Source of the DNA: Microbacterium foliorum
GTDB taxonomy: Bacteria; Actinomycetota; Actinomycetes; Actinomycetales; Microbacteriaceae
Length of the DNA: 64,000 nt
NCBI RefSeq assembly: GCF_006385575.1
Contig: NZ_CP041040.1
Span: forward strand, 124,001-188,000
Direction: 5' to 3'
Shown here: one piece after another, positions 8,283-16,599 of the stretch
How positions within the stretch are numbered: position 1 is the first letter of the stretch
Layout of the letters: every line of letters starts with the position of its first letter
The notes under the pieces: generated by a model
What the model was told of the DNA's origin: nothing
Databases searched by the model: none
Seen by the model: the letters and a program-made list of their open reading frames with translations, nothing else
Translations under genes and position numbers: made by a program

Positions 8283-8914
8283 GAGCTGCGCTCCGTTCGT
8301 GGTGTCGACGCGTCTAGCAGGTCACGCAGCTTCGCGAGGCAGCGCTGGCGGGTGGGGCCGATGCTGCCGACAGGCATCGCGAGATCGGCGGCGAGGCGGG
8401 CGTAATCGGGTCGCTCCTCGAAGGCGATCACGCGCAGCAGTCGTTGGCATCGATCGGCGAGGCGATGCACCGCGACCCAGAGGCGCCGGTTCTCGTCTCC
8501 GACGGTGGCATGGTGCTCGGCCGACTGCTGCTCAGGAAGCAGTGCGTCGAGAGCATCCGACTCCGTGGTGTCGACCCTGTTGTGCGCCTTGCCGGCCCGC
8601 CAGGCCTCGCGGCGGGCGGTGGTGGTGAGCCAGGCCGAGACCGCCTTCGGGTCGCTGATCGAGCGGTGCCCCCGAACCAGTTGCAGCCACGTCGTCTGGA
8701 TGACGTCTTCGGCGAGCGTGCGCTCGAGTCCGTAGGCGCGCACGACATGCCAGAGCACAGGCGTCATCAGCCGCACGAGTCCGTCCATCGCGCGGCTGTC
8801 GCCGTCTCGCCATGCGTCGAAGAATTCGGCGGCTCGCCTCCAGCGAGCCGCGCCGTCGTCCGGTGCAGGATCGAGGCCGGCGCCATCGGGTGCGCCGTCG
8901 ATCATGAGTCCCAT
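8279..8914 (-). CDS. Sigma-70 family (ECF-type) RNA polymerase sigma factor
   Basis: About 211 residues. Region 2 is visible (LVRLMTPVLWHVVRAYGLE, then LAEDVIQTTWLQLVR, the -10 recognition helix). Region 4 ends the protein (YARLAADLAMPVGSIGPTRQRCLAKLRDLL, an HTH with the SIGPTRQR recognition helix). The frame extends to an ATG at 8959, but the added N-terminus is hydrophobic and unlike a sigma factor, so I prefer the ATG at 8914, or the one at 8905. It heads the set with the small protein, subtilisin and TPR-CHAT genes. It probably directs RNA polymerase to a small regulon, perhaps including this cluster, when released from a partner. Confidence 0.85.
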   Translation of the reverse strand: MGLMIDGAPDGAGLDPAPDDGAARWRRAAEFFDAWRDGDSRAMDGLVRLMTPVLWHVVRAYGLERTLAEDVIQTTWLQLVRGHRSISDPKAVSAWLTTTARREAWRAGKAHNRVDTTESDALDALLPEQQSAEHHATVGDENRRLWVAVHRLADRCQRLLRVIAFEERPDYARLAADLAMPVGSIGPTRQRCLAKLRDLLDASTPRTERSS

Positions 8915-8996
8915 TGTGATCACACCAGTCAGGAGCACGGCAAGAGCTTGCTGATACATGGACTCGGTGTTTTTTTCAGGGCGTTAGCGTGGAGGG

Positions 8997-9215
8997 GTGA
9001 TCGCTCTCTCCGTCGTGCTCTTTCTCAACGCCGCTTTCAACGTGCTGGTGTGGCCCCGCTTCTACAAGCGCGTCGCGACAGACCCGCGGGCTCGGGATGC
9101 AGACGGCAAGGCCACCACGTTCTTGAAGGTGCACGCCGTGCTGATCGCGATCGCCCTGGTGCTCGCGCTGGTCTCGGTGATCGTCGGCGTCGCGGCGCTC
9201 GCCGGAGCGCTCTGA
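8997..9215 (+). CDS. SCO4848-family small membrane protein
   Basis: This is a 72-residue protein with two hydrophobic segments (about 1-20 and 45-70) flanking a polar loop with WPRFYKRV. It resembles the short actinobacterial membrane proteins of the SCO4848 type, whose function is unknown. The GTG start lies 6 bases after TAGCGT (8985-8990), so the message is probably leaderless. It is divergent from the sigma factor gene. Confidence 0.75.
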   Translation: MIALSVVLFLNAAFNVLVWPRFYKRVATDPRARDADGKATTFLKVHAVLIAIALVLALVSVIVGVAALAGAL

Positions 9216-9248
9216 GGGGCAGGCCGAAGACGGTCAGGCCCTAGAAGG

Positions 9249-9710
9249 TCAGCTCCGGGTGACCGGCTGCTGCAGCTCGGTGATCCAGTCGGCCTGATCT
9301 TCGGATTCCGACCGCAGGTAGACCTCGCGGCACGCACCGACGGCGGTGGCGCCGCCGTCGGTGATCGCCTCGTTCAGCGCATGCCAGCTGTCGTCGATCG
9401 TCGCCATCGTGCCGAGGTGCATGGCGGTGAACGCAGAATCGACGGCCGGCAGCTCGACGATGACGAGCCCGTCGACCGCGGGGCCGTCGTAGACGAAGCC
9501 GACCGTGATGCGCACGCCGTGCTTGTTCATGCCGTACTCGGCGATGGGGAGCCCCGGGGCTCCGCCCGCGGCGATCAGGGCGTCGGCGACCCGGTCGAAC
9601 AGAGGGCCCACGACAGCCGCGACCTCGGGCTGCGAGGCGACGGTCTCGGTCAGCGACGCGAGTCGGGCGAACGGGAGTGGCTTCTCGCTGATCTCCAGGG
9701 CTGACATCAT
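9249..9710 (-). CDS. GyrI-like effector-binding domain protein
   Basis: The ATG at 9710 (after GAGGAGACG) gives 153 residues with the fold of GyrI/SRPBCC-like effector-binding domains: two repeats with the pattern GVRITVGFVYDG and LVIVELPAV, and an aspartate/glutamate-rich end. Such stand-alone domains bind small amphipathic molecules; some hydrolyse them or assist BmrR-like regulators. There is no HTH, so it is not a regulator by itself. It lies next to a MarR gene on the same strand, 57 bases downstream of it. The ligand is unknown. Confidence 0.7.
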   Translation of the reverse strand: MMSALEISEKPLPFARLASLTETVASQPEVAAVVGPLFDRVADALIAAGGAPGLPIAEYGMNKHGVRITVGFVYDGPAVDGLVIVELPAVDSAFTAMHLGTMATIDDSWHALNEAITDGGATAVGACREVYLRSESEDQADWITELQQPVTRS

Positions 9711-9767
9711 CGTCTCCTCAGGTCGTGGGTGCGTGCCGCCGATCCTACGCGCGCGCACCGACATCCG

Positions 9768-10268
9768 TCACGTGCGATCTAGCGTCGGCGGCCTCCACGC
9801 GTCATCCGGCCCGATCGCGGCCGAGACCCTCCGACTGATCACACGGAGCTGGCGTCTCTGCGCCGCGGTGAGACTCTCGAACACCAGTTCGCGCACGAGC
9901 GCATGATGCGCAGGTGTCGACTCGACGACCTTGTCGTGCCCGCTCGGCGTGAGGATTCCCAGCGTGAACCGGCCGTCTGTCGGATCGGTCTCGCGCCGGA
10001 CCCACCCCTTCGCCTCCAGGCGGGAGACCGCGCGCGAGAGTCGCGAGAGGGTGCAGCTGGCATAGCTCGCAAGGACGCTGAGACGCAGTGTGCGATCGGA
10101 AGCGGAGTCGAGCGCGAACAGGATCCCGTGCTCGAAGTGGGTCAGCCCGCTGTCGCGCTGCAGCTGCGCGTCGAGAGCGGTCGGCAGCCGTTCGAGCAGG
10201 GTGGCGACGGGCGCCCAGATCTCCAGCTCCTCCGCGCTCAGGGGGTCGTCGATCGAGTGCTCAGGCAT
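9768..10268 (-). CDS. MarR-family transcriptional regulator
   Basis: This is a 166-residue protein with a central winged HTH (LSVLASYASCTLSRLSRAVSRLEAKGWV) followed by the MarR wing DPTDGRFTLGILTPSG and helices at both ends for dimerisation. MarR proteins usually repress a neighbouring gene and are released by small aromatic or oxidising ligands. The divergent SDR gene and two matching palindromes in the shared promoter (10300-10315 and 10332-10347) are the evident targets. Confidence 0.92.
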   Translation of the reverse strand: MPEHSIDDPLSAEELEIWAPVATLLERLPTALDAQLQRDSGLTHFEHGILFALDSASDRTLRLSVLASYASCTLSRLSRAVSRLEAKGWVRRETDPTDGRFTLGILTPSGHDKVVESTPAHHALVRELVFESLTAAQRRQLRVISRRVSAAIGPDDAWRPPTLDRT

Positions 10269-10296
10269 GTCATGAGCCTACGCCATCCACGCCCGA

Positions 10297-10347
10297 TTGA
10301 CTTGCTCACGCAAGTGAAGACCCGTACAGTTACTTGCCCAAGCAAGT
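10297..10347 (+). promoter_or_regulatory. Promoter with twin MarR operators upstream of the SDR gene
   Basis: Two matching palindromes, ACTTGCTCACGCAAGT (10300-10315) and ACTTGCCCAAGCAAGT (10332-10347), differ only in the 4-base centre and are 32 bases apart. A promoter TTGCTC (10302-10307), 17 bases, TACAGT (10325-10330) lies within and between them, so a bound dimer would block transcription. Confidence 0.75.
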
Positions 10348-10384
10348 CAATGCGCGCTGAAGACCGGCGCGAGAAGGAGTGATC

Positions 10385-11176
10385 ATGGACCTGGGGCTGC
10401 AGGGCAAAACGGCGTTCATCAGCGGATCGACGCAGGGGATCGGCTATGCGATCGCGGCCGCGCTCGCCGCGGAGGGCGCCGAGGTGACGCTGAACGGGCG
10501 CGATGCCGAGCGTCTCGACGCCGCGGTCGAGCGTCTGCGCGGCGAGCACCCGGGCGCGCGAGTGGCGGGTCTCGCGGCCGACTTCTCGAGTGCCGACGAG
10601 GTGGCGCAGCTCACCGAGTCGCTGGGGGATGTGGACATCCTCGTGAACAACGTCGGACTCTTCGGCCTCGCCGACTTCGCATCCGTCGGTGATGAGGACT
10701 GGGCGCGGTACTTCGAGGTCAATGTGATGAGCGGCGTGCGGCTGTCTCGCGCGCTTCTGGGCGGAATGCTCGAGCGGGGTTCTGGCCGCATCGTCTTCAT
10801 CAGCAGCGAGTCCGGCGTCAACGTGCCGGCCGACATGGTGCACTACGGCATGACGAAGGCGGCGATGCTCGCAATCGCGAACGGTCTGGCGAAGCTCACC
10901 CGGGGCACGGCGGTCACGGTCAACACCGTCCTCGGCGGCCCCACATTCTCCGACGGAGTGGCTGCATCCGTGGCGGCGGTGGCCGAAGCGCAAGGCCTTC
11001 CCGCCGAGGCGATGAAGAGCGCGATCATCGGCCAGAACCGAACCACCCTGTTGCAGCGGTTCATCGACCCGACCGAGATCGCGAACCTGGTCGCGTACCT
11101 GTCGAGCCCGCTGTCGTCCGCGACGAACGGTGCCGCCCTGCGCGCGGACGGGGGTGTGCTCACCGGGATGCTGTGA
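10385..11176 (+). CDS. SDR-family oxidoreductase
   Basis: The ATG at 10385, preceded by AGAAGGAG, gives 263 residues. The cofactor motif ISGSTQGIG lies at 12-20, NNVG follows at about 88-91, and the catalytic Tyr-Lys pair is Y154 and K158 (HYGMTKAAM), after SSESG. It is a classical NAD(P)-dependent short-chain dehydrogenase, cytoplasmic. The substrate is not readable. Its divergent partner is a MarR regulator with operators over its promoter, so it is probably induced by a small toxic or aromatic compound. Confidence 0.88.
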   Translation: MDLGLQGKTAFISGSTQGIGYAIAAALAAEGAEVTLNGRDAERLDAAVERLRGEHPGARVAGLAADFSSADEVAQLTESLGDVDILVNNVGLFGLADFASVGDEDWARYFEVNVMSGVRLSRALLGGMLERGSGRIVFISSESGVNVPADMVHYGMTKAAMLAIANGLAKLTRGTAVTVNTVLGGPTFSDGVAASVAAVAEAQGLPAEAMKSAIIGQNRTTLLQRFIDPTEIANLVAYLSSPLSSATNGAALRADGGVLTGML

Positions 11177-11189
11177 TGGAGGACACCGC

Positions 11190-12602
11190 TCAGGCCACCT
11201 CGTACTGCTTCGCGTGCTCGGCCCACCGCGACTCGACGGGCAGAGCGCGCAGCGCGCGGTTGCCCAGTGCGAGGGCGACGGCGACGATGCAGAGCGCCGC
11301 GCACACGAGGATCGTCCATTCGCGGCCGATCCAGGTGAGGCCGAAGCCGGCGATCAGAGGCGCGAGCGGCATGGCGCCCATTCCCAGCACGCCGGCCGCG
11401 CTGTTGGCCCGACCCAGCAGCTCGGTCGGCGTCGCGACCATGAAGTAGCCCATCATCCCGGCGTTGAGCGCCGGAAGCAGCACCACCGAGGCGCCCAGCA
11501 CGATGACGATCGCCCACGGCTCTGTCACCGTCGCGAGCACCACCGTGCCGACGGCGCCGCCCGCGAGACCGGCGATCGCGAGCACTCCAGTACGAATGCG
11601 CGGCACGAGCAGCGGCGCCACGACGGCACCTGCGAGCATGACCGCACCGACTCCCGCACCGAGCGACCCGATCAGCAGCTCGGAGTATCCGGCCTGCTGG
11701 AGTGCGTACATGACGGTCGTGATCGCGGCGTTGAAGCCCAGGTTGATGATCGTGATGATGATGAGCACGCCGCCGAGGTCGGGGCGTGAGAACAGCCAGG
11801 CGAACGCCTCTCGCAGCTCGGCCCACGCGCTCGTCCTGGCCGGGGCGGTAGCTGCAACATCGGCGGCCGACTCCGTGGGGAGACCCAGACCATCCGCCGG
11901 ATCCAGGGCGAGTCCCGCCGTGACACGCCCGTCTCCGACCGGATGCTCTGAGCTTTCCGTGTCCCCGCCCGACCCCTCATCCGCCCCGGTGTCCGCGATT
12001 CCGGCGTGCCGCGCCTCTCGCCGCAGCATCCATGCCGTGACTGCGGCGACCGCGTGGCAGAGGGTCATGACGACGCCGACCAGCCAGCCGCCGACGCCGA
12101 GCAGGAGCCCGCCCAGGGGGCCGCCGGCCAGCTGCAGCGCGGCATCCCGCCCCTGGTTCGCGGCCTGAGCCCTGCCCATCGCGTCGTCGGGCACGATCTC
12201 CTTGATCGCGCTCTCGCCGGCGACGTCGAAGAGCCCGCCGCGGGCGGCGAGCAGCACGTTCGCCGCGAGCAGGGTGCCGAAGGTGAGGGCGTCTGCGAGA
12301 GCCAGCAGGGTGAATGCCGCTGCCAGCAGGATGCCGATCAGCGAGCCGATCAGCATGAGCAGGATGCGACGATGCCGGTCGGCCAGGACACCGCCGACGA
12401 GTGTGAGGACCAGCCGCGCGACCATTCCTGCGCCGCCGATGACACCCGCCTGCGCCGGGTCGTTCGTGACGATCAAGGCGAGCAGAGGGATCGCGAAAGC
12501 GAACAGTGTCGCCGCGAGACCCTTGCTCGTGTCGCTCACGAGCCAGGTCAGATACCGGGCGTTGCGCCAGAGCCGGTGGGGTGCGGTCACGGTCGTCGTC
12601 AT
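11190..12602 (-). CDS. MFS transporter
   Basis: The ATG at 12602 gives 470 residues with about twelve hydrophobic segments, the MFS loop motif GGVLADRHRRILL near 75-87 and a long charged cytoplasmic loop in the middle (about 200-275). It belongs to the MFS group of putative drug or siderophore exporters that have a DNAxxGR-like segment (here VPDDAMGRAQAANQ). It converges with the SDR gene and is divergent from an ArsR-type regulator, with a shared palindromic operator region. Export of an unknown toxic compound is the likely role. Confidence 0.85.
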   Translation of the reverse strand: MTTTVTAPHRLWRNARYLTWLVSDTSKGLAATLFAFAIPLLALIVTNDPAQAGVIGGAGMVARLVLTLVGGVLADRHRRILLMLIGSLIGILLAAAFTLLALADALTFGTLLAANVLLAARGGLFDVAGESAIKEIVPDDAMGRAQAANQGRDAALQLAGGPLGGLLLGVGGWLVGVVMTLCHAVAAVTAWMLRREARHAGIADTGADEGSGGDTESSEHPVGDGRVTAGLALDPADGLGLPTESAADVAATAPARTSAWAELREAFAWLFSRPDLGGVLIIITIINLGFNAAITTVMYALQQAGYSELLIGSLGAGVGAVMLAGAVVAPLLVPRIRTGVLAIAGLAGGAVGTVVLATVTEPWAIVIVLGASVVLLPALNAGMMGYFMVATPTELLGRANSAAGVLGMGAMPLAPLIAGFGLTWIGREWTILVCAALCIVAVALALGNRALRALPVESRWAEHAKQYEVA

Positions 12603-12611
12603 GACGTCGAG

Positions 12612-12671
12612 AGTAGTTCCGCAAGAAGAATTGCGCAACTACTCTTGCGCAATGATTCGTGCGAGTAGGAT
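12612..12671 (+). promoter_or_regulatory. Operator/promoter region between MFS and ArsR-type genes
   Basis: AGTAGTTCCGCAA (12612-12624) and TTGCGCAACTACT (12631-12643) form an inverted repeat with one mismatch, and TTGCGCAA recurs at 12645-12652. TAGGAT (12666-12671) is a -10 box 6 bases before the regulator's ATG, implying a leaderless, autoregulated transcript. Confidence 0.6.
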
Positions 12672-12677
12672 CTGAGC

Positions 12678-13259
12678 ATGGGCGACGGCACTCACGGTGA
12701 AGATCCCGTATGGATGACGACGGCCATGCTCAAGGCCTACACGCATCCGCTGCGGCGACAGATCCTTCGTCTGATCGCCCGCCGCGATCACATGCGCGCG
12801 GCCGACATCGCCGCCGAGCTCGACGTCGCCGCGAACAGCGTCAGCTTCCACATGCGCACTCTCGCTGACGCGGGCCTCATCGTCGAGGCTCCGGAGCATG
12901 CGAGAGATCGTCGCGACCGCGTCTGGGCGCCGGTGAAGGGCGCGATGAGCGTGGGCGACCCCGACCATCCGGTGGCCGACGAGGAGCTCGGCGGAGCCGT
13001 GGTGCGAGCCCTGGCCGCCGAGCATCAAGACCTTCTCCAGCGTGTGATCGCGTGGTCGCCCGCGTACTACGGGGGTCGAGCCTCGGGAATCCACGCCGTG
13101 TTCCAGCAGCGCACCACCCGGCTCACCGAGGCGGAGTTCACGGCGGTCATGGAGACCTTCGACAGGGCGATGGCAGAGGCCGAAGCCGCGCACGATGACG
13201 ACGACCCCGAGGGCCGCTTCTGGCAGATCGACCTCGTCGCCGCAGACGACACGATCTGA
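12678..13259 (+). CDS. ArsR/HTH_20-type winged-helix regulator
   Basis: This is a 193-residue protein. The N-terminal winged helix (THPLRRQILRLIARRD, then AADIAAELDVAANSVSFHMRTLADAGL) is the ArsR/HTH_20 type; the C-terminal half is helical and acidic and probably dimerises. There is no ArsR metal-binding CxC motif, so the signal is not an obvious metal. It is divergent from the MFS gene and shares the operator region. The tail converges with the FUSC gene 3 bases away. Confidence 0.85.
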   Translation: MGDGTHGEDPVWMTTAMLKAYTHPLRRQILRLIARRDHMRAADIAAELDVAANSVSFHMRTLADAGLIVEAPEHARDRRDRVWAPVKGAMSVGDPDHPVADEELGGAVVRALAAEHQDLLQRVIAWSPAYYGGRASGIHAVFQQRTTRLTEAEFTAVMETFDRAMAEAEAAHDDDDPEGRFWQIDLVAADDTI

Positions 13260-13262
13260 CTC

Positions 13263-14408
13263 CTACGCGCCCTCCGGCTCGGCGGCGGACTCGCCCTCGG
13301 TCTCCTCTTCCGGCTCCCGGTGGCCGCTGAGGATGAGGATGCGGCGCAGCTGCATGGCCGCGAGCACGCCGGGGCCCATCGACCGCCGCACATCGATCGT
13401 GCGGTCGTCGACGGTCGCGAGCAGCAGCCTGATCGCGCGGGCCGCCTCACCTCGGGCACGATGATCTGCAGGCGTGAGCGGGTCCTGCTGCGCGATGACC
13501 TCGGCGACGGCGTGGCACGCGGCCGAGAGCGGTTCGGGCAGCGCCGCATCGAGTTCGAGTCCGCCAGGGCGGTCCCAGATGGTGTCGGCGACCTCGTCGG
13601 AGATGTCGCGGATCAGGTGCGCGATGCGATCGAGTCGCGCGAGTTCCTCGTGGATGTGCCGCGTCTCTCCTCTGCGCCCGAACGCGCGCGGGTTGCCTCG
13701 TCGGCTGTCGTCGGCGTCAGACAGTGCGGTGTGAAGCTCCGACGTCGTGTCGGCCAGCGACGCCGCGTCGTTCGCCCACTGCTGTCGTTCCGGCGGCCAG
13801 GAATCCGACACGGCCGAGCCGATGTCGTGCAGATGCTCGCTCAGCTGCGTGCGGAAGGCGTCGACCTTCGCCGCGGCGGCGAGAGTGAGCGGAGCAGGGG
13901 CGATCACCAGGTTGACGATGAACCCGACGGCCACGCCGACCCCCATCTGCACCAGGTAGCCCAGCGAGTAGTCTTCGGCATCCTGGCCGCCGACGATCAG
14001 CACGAAAAGCGCAGCCATGGGCACGTACTCGCGCCCGACGCCGAACCAGCCGGTGCCCGAGACCAGCACTCCGACGCCGACGACGGCGGGGATGCTCCAC
14101 CACGTCGGGCCGACGGTGAGCACGACGACGGCGGCCAGTCCGATGCCGGTTGCGAGCCCGAGCAGGGTCTGCAGCCCCGATCGCACCGAGCCCATCAACG
14201 TCGGATACATGCTGACCAGCGCGCCGAGCGGAGCGTAGTAGGGGTACTCGTCGGTGACTCCGGGCGTGTGCGGAGCGATCAGCCACGCGAGGCCGACCGC
14301 CAGTGCGGTCTTGGCGACGAGCAGCAGTCGGGCGGGGTCGACCGCCTCGCGCAGTGAGCGCACGATGCCGGGGCGGTGCGCGCGCACTCGTGTTCTGATG
14401 TTCGTCAC
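13263..14408 (-). CDS. FUSC-type aromatic acid exporter family protein
   Basis: The GTG at 14408, after GAGAGG, gives 381 residues. Residues about 25-180 hold six hydrophobic segments with the FUSC pattern (YYAPLGALVSMYPTLMGSVRSGLQ, then TWWSIPAVVGVGVLVSG); the rest is a helical cytoplasmic domain ending in a Glu-rich tail. Relatives of AaeB/FUSC are inner-membrane proteins linked to efflux of aromatic carboxylic acids. It is a single gene, convergent with the regulator before it. Confidence 0.8.
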   Translation of the reverse strand: MTNIRTRVRAHRPGIVRSLREAVDPARLLLVAKTALAVGLAWLIAPHTPGVTDEYPYYAPLGALVSMYPTLMGSVRSGLQTLLGLATGIGLAAVVVLTVGPTWWSIPAVVGVGVLVSGTGWFGVGREYVPMAALFVLIVGGQDAEDYSLGYLVQMGVGVAVGFIVNLVIAPAPLTLAAAAKVDAFRTQLSEHLHDIGSAVSDSWPPERQQWANDAASLADTTSELHTALSDADDSRRGNPRAFGRRGETRHIHEELARLDRIAHLIRDISDEVADTIWDRPGGLELDAALPEPLSAACHAVAEVIAQQDPLTPADHRARGEAARAIRLLLATVDDRTIDVRRSMGPGVLAAMQLRRILILSGHREPEEETEGESAAEPEGA

Positions 14409-14516
14409 GGCATCCTCTCGTCGTCCTCCCCGAAAGGTGACGCTAGCCGCTCGGCATCCGTGCTCGCACCCGGTTGCATCTGGCGGTGAGGGCGGGTAGC
14501 GGTCGGAACGTGCCGA

Positions 14517-14546
14517 CGCCGGCCGCCCCGTGAGGAGCGACCGGCG
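14517..14546 (-). terminator. Hairpin after the GntR-ABC operon
   Basis: CGCCGGCCGC and GCGACCGGCG form a 10-bp stem with one mismatch and a 10-base loop, 20 bases past the permease stop on the minus strand. The rest of the 157-base gap to the FUSC gene shows only its ribosome binding site. Confidence 0.55.
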
Positions 14547-14565
14547 CCGAGTTGTGACCGAGTGG

Positions 14566-15252
14566 TCAGGGGATGGCCTTGCGGAAGGCGAGGAACGAGA
14601 TGCCCGCGAGCACCACCGTGGCGACGAGGCCCCACAGCGCGAGACCGAGAGCGCCCGCGTCGAGGATCGCCCGCCACACCTCATCCCACAGCTCGAGTCT
14701 CGTGGCGAGGAACGCCAGCCCCACGAGGATGAGGCCCAGACCGACGCTCGCGATGGTGAGCACGGTGGGTCCCCAGCTCTTGTAGATCGTTGCTCCGGTG
14801 AAGCCGACGACGAACAGGAAGAGGGCGAGGGTGAAGTAGACGGTGAACGCCCCGAGCGGACCCGCCTCCCACAGCCACGGCAGGTAGAACACGTAGCCGT
14901 TCACGCCGTAGCCGTTGGTCAGCGTCTCGATGCCGCCGCCGATCAGGAAGACGACGCCCATGAGCGCGCTTCCGAGGATGGCGGTGAGCAGTGTGCCGAA
15001 GTAGAAGTCGCGTCGGGTGATGCTCATCGCCTGAGAGAACGGGAAGGTGAGGGTCATCGCCGAGAGCCCGATGGCGAAGAAGTACCAGAGCGGGGCCTGG
15101 CCGCCGCCGCCGTACTTCGGCTGGTCGCCGGGGATCATCGCGTAGATCAGCACCGAGATGACGACGGCGGAGCCGAGGACGATCAGCGGCACCCAGATGA
15201 ATGTCTGCCGGTTGATGAGCTGCAGGCGGATGACGTTGAGTGTGCGTCGCAT
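14566..15252 (-). CDS. ABC transporter permease (ABC-2 type)
   Basis: This is a 228-residue protein with six hydrophobic segments and little else, starting MRRTLNVIRLQLINRQTF. Its ATG overlaps the stop of the ATPase gene. Together with the ATPase and the GntR/YtrA regulator it resembles the YtrA-type operons of Gram-positive bacteria, which respond to cell-envelope stress or antimicrobial peptides. The transported substrate cannot be read from the sequence. Confidence 0.85.
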   Translation of the reverse strand: MRRTLNVIRLQLINRQTFIWVPLIVLGSAVVISVLIYAMIPGDQPKYGGGGQAPLWYFFAIGLSAMTLTFPFSQAMSITRRDFYFGTLLTAILGSALMGVVFLIGGGIETLTNGYGVNGYVFYLPWLWEAGPLGAFTVYFTLALFLFVVGFTGATIYKSWGPTVLTIASVGLGLILVGLAFLATRLELWDEVWRAILDAGALGLALWGLVATVVLAGISFLAFRKAIP

Positions 15253-16169
15253 CAGCGGACCTCCTCTTTCGTGGCGGAGGCTCTGGTGGCAGAGCCCGCC
15301 TCGGCCTTCTGGGTGAGACGCACGATCAGTTGCTGCAGCGAGACCGGGGCCAGATCGAGACCGGATGCCGTGACCTCGGCGCGCTCAGCGGGCGACAGCG
15401 CTCCGAGTACGGTGACGGAGGCGACTCGGCCGAGCGCCTCGCGGTGCAGCACCTCGCGATCGGCGGCCCAGGCGTCGACCTTGCCGGCCTCGCCGACCAC
15501 GGTGACGGCACGGTCGCGCACAGCATCCGTGTCTTCGTTGAGCAGGATCTGCCCGTTGTCGATCACGATGACCTTCTCGATGAGGTTCGACACCTCGTCG
15601 ATCAGGTGTGACGACAGGATGATCGTGCGCGGGTGCTCGGCGTAGTCCTCGAGCAGCCGGTCGTAGAAGATCTGCCTGGCGACCGCGTCGAGTCCCAGGT
15701 AGGGCTCGTCGAAGAAGGTCAGCTCGGCGCGCGAGGCGAGGCCGATGATGACTCCGACGGCCGAGAGCTGTCCGCGCGAGAGCTTCTTGATCGTCTGCTT
15801 CATCGGCAGCTGGAACTGCTCGATGAGTTCGTCGGCGAGCTCCTGGCTCCAGTTGCGGAAGAACAGGCTGGCGGCCTTGAAGGCATGACGCGGGTAGGCG
15901 TCGTCCGGGTACTTCTGGCTCTCGCGAACGAAGCAGACCCGGTTGAGGACGTGCGTGTTCTCGTAGGGGTGCTCGCCGAAGACGCGCACGGTGCCCGACG
16001 ACTCGAAGTTCTGCGCGGTCAGGATCGACATGAGCGTCGTCTTGCCGGCTCCGTTGCGACCGAGCAGTCCGTAGATCGCGCCACCCTCGAGGGTGAGCGA
16101 CACGTTGTCGAGCGCGTTCTTCTCCTTGTAGTGCTTGGTGAGGTTCTGCACCTCGATGACGGCGGTCAT
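15252..16169 (-). CDS. ABC transporter ATP-binding protein
   Basis: The ATG at 16169 overlaps the GntR stop (ATGA) and gives 305 residues. Walker A is GRNGAGKTT near 39-47, the signature is the variant LSRGQLSAV, Walker B is LTFFDEPYLGLD, and the H-loop is LSSHLID. About 80 residues follow the nucleotide-binding domain. With the adjacent permease it forms a two-gene exporter. The serine-arginine signature (LSRGQ instead of LSGGQ) is a modest variant seen in this subfamily. Confidence 0.9.
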   Translation of the reverse strand: MTAVIEVQNLTKHYKEKNALDNVSLTLEGGAIYGLLGRNGAGKTTLMSILTAQNFESSGTVRVFGEHPYENTHVLNRVCFVRESQKYPDDAYPRHAFKAASLFFRNWSQELADELIEQFQLPMKQTIKKLSRGQLSAVGVIIGLASRAELTFFDEPYLGLDAVARQIFYDRLLEDYAEHPRTIILSSHLIDEVSNLIEKVIVIDNGQILLNEDTDAVRDRAVTVVGEAGKVDAWAADREVLHREALGRVASVTVLGALSPAERAEVTASGLDLAPVSLQQLIVRLTQKAEAGSATRASATKEEVR

Positions 16170-16573
16170 GCGGGGGTCGTCCCTTCTGTCTGTCGTGCCG
16201 GTGATGTCTGTGGTTCCAGGGCCGCGCGCTCGCGGAGCAGTGCGGCGAGGTCGTCGGTACCGAGCCCCAGCGTGCGGGCCTCGGTGAGGAGCGGGTCGAT
16301 GTAGCGATCGGCGAACGCCGCGCGGCGTTCGCCGAGCAGCAGGTCTTTCGCACCGGTGGCGACGAACATGCCGATGCCGCGGCGCTTGTACAGAACTCCC
16401 TTGTCGGTGAGCATGGCGACTCCCTTGGCTGCTGTTGCGGGATTGATCCGGTAGAAGCCGGCGAGCTCGTTCGTCGACGGGGCCTGTGCTTCTTCCGCGA
16501 GCGAGCCGTCGAGAATCGAGTCCTCGATCTGCTCGGCGATCTGGAGGAAGAGCGGCTTGCCTTCTTCGATCAC
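16166..16573 (-). CDS. GntR-family regulator, YtrA subfamily
   Basis: The GTG start after GGAGG gives 135 residues. The GntR winged helix occupies residues 1-75 (PLFLQIAEQIEDSILDGSL, then APSTNELAGFYRINPATAAKGVAML); only a short dimerisation tail follows, as in YtrA. It leads the operon with the ATPase and permease and probably represses it until an inducer appears. A GTTAC-8-GTAAC palindrome overlaps the operon promoter. Confidence 0.9.
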   Translation of the reverse strand: MIEEGKPLFLQIAEQIEDSILDGSLAEEAQAPSTNELAGFYRINPATAAKGVAMLTDKGVLYKRRGIGMFVATGAKDLLLGERRAAFADRYIDPLLTEARTLGLGTDDLAALLRERAALEPQTSPARQTEGTTPA

Positions 16574-16599
16574 GAGTCCTCCGCTGGGTTAGTGGGTTA

